Part shown: piece by piece, positions 15,068 to 15,405 of the stretch | Numbering within the stretch: position 1 is the stretch's first letter | How the letters are laid out: every line of letters begins with the position of its first letter | Source: Prevotella sp. CAG:732 | Lineage (GTDB): Bacteria; Bacteroidota; Bacteroidia; Bacteroidales; Bacteroidaceae | Direction: 5' to 3' | DNA: 15,405 nt | Assembly: GCA_000436035.1 (NCBI GenBank) | Contig: FR893253.1 | Span: forward strand, 1-15,405 | Translations under genes and position numbers: made by a program | Notes under the pieces: model-generated | The model's input: only the letters and a program-made list of their open reading frames with translations | The model's database searches: none | Told to the model about the DNA's origin: nothing

Positions 15068-15405
15068 ATGAAGAAGAAAAAGATTATGTTATTAGCACTC
15101 GGCATCATGGGCGTTTTGCCACTGATGGCGCAAGGCTCCCGACATTTCACCATCGATGGTGAGATGACTCGTGACTCTATGCGTTATGAGCCGAAGGCTA
15201 TCCAAAAGGTGTATCTCAAGCATATCGTCAATGGTGAGGAGGTGCTCTTGGATTCTGCTATTGTCAAGAATCGCCGTTTCCATTTCGAGGGCACTGCTCC
15301 TGAATTTACGGAGGCTGCCATGATTACGGGCTTTGACAATGGTGCAGTACAGCTTCTCTTGGAGCCAGGAAATATCAAGGTGCTTCCTTTCGATGCCCAT
15401 TTCCC
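15068..15405 (+). CDS. DUF4369/TlpA-type exported protein, N-terminal part (partial)
   Basis: This reading frame begins at the ATG at 15068, 13 nt after the previous stop codon, and is cut by the right edge after 112 codons. A signal peptide covers about residues 1-21 (a lysine-rich start, then LGIMGVLPLMA|QGS). The rest matches the DUF4369-type N-terminal domain: AIQKVYLKHIVNGEEVLLDSA, then RRFHFEGTAPEF and VQLLLEPGNIKV. Most proteins with this start go on to a thioredoxin domain, so a second TlpA-like reductase is likely, but the part that would show the CxxC lies outside the window. Confidence 0.8.
   Translation, partial: MKKKKIMLLALGIMGVLPLMAQGSRHFTIDGEMTRDSMRYEPKAIQKVYLKHIVNGEEVLLDSAIVKNRRFHFEGTAPEFTEAAMITGFDNGAVQLLLEPGNIKVLPFDAHF

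Overview
The window comes from a Bacteroidota chromosome. Protein style and codon use suggest the Prevotella/Segatella group (for example a gut Segatella copri-like organism), but genus is inferred. The support is: two promoters that match the Bacteroidota -33/-7 consensus (TTTG, about 20 bp, TAnnTTTG), starts without Shine-Dalgarno sequences, a SusC/SusD pair, surface-type lipoproteins, and Bacteroidota-specific families (DUF4843, PKD-like lipoprotein, DUF4369/TlpA).

Left part (1-4903), mostly housekeeping. The 5' end of a MATE-family efflux transporter gene runs off the left edge on the minus strand. A divergent intergenic region of 224 bp carries promoters for both sides. To its right is a probable transcription unit: an exported subtilisin-type (S8) peptidase, then xseA and xseB (exodeoxyribonuclease VII), with a 64-bp AT-rich inverted repeat between the peptidase and xseA. 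ilvE (branched-chain aminotransferase) follows with its own strong promoter and a rho-independent-type terminator at 4862-4903.

Right part (4978-15405), one long co-directional cluster that continues past the right edge. The order is: an exported protein resembling the N-terminal and helical parts of Bacteroidota TlpA proteins but without a thioredoxin domain; a SusC/RagA TonB-dependent transporter with an N-terminal STN signalling domain; a SusD/RagB lipoprotein; a DUF4843 lipoprotein with a long extra C-terminal region; a PKD-like family lipoprotein; a full TlpA disulfide reductase (WCGPC); and the start of another DUF4369/TlpA-type protein. Gaps inside it are 54, 11, 2, 21, -4 and 13 nt, so it is very likely an operon.

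How it probably works: SusC and SusD form the outer-membrane import channel and lid, the two further lipoproteins sit on the surface and help capture ligand, and the TlpA-like proteins act in the periplasm on thiols or disulfides. No glycoside hydrolase, polysaccharide lyase, sulfatase or local regulator is present in the window. This does not look like a classical polysaccharide locus; a peptide-like or thiol-containing ligand is a reasonable guess but unproven. This cluster is the most interesting part of the window. No tRNA, rRNA, CRISPR array, insertion sequence or integrase was seen.
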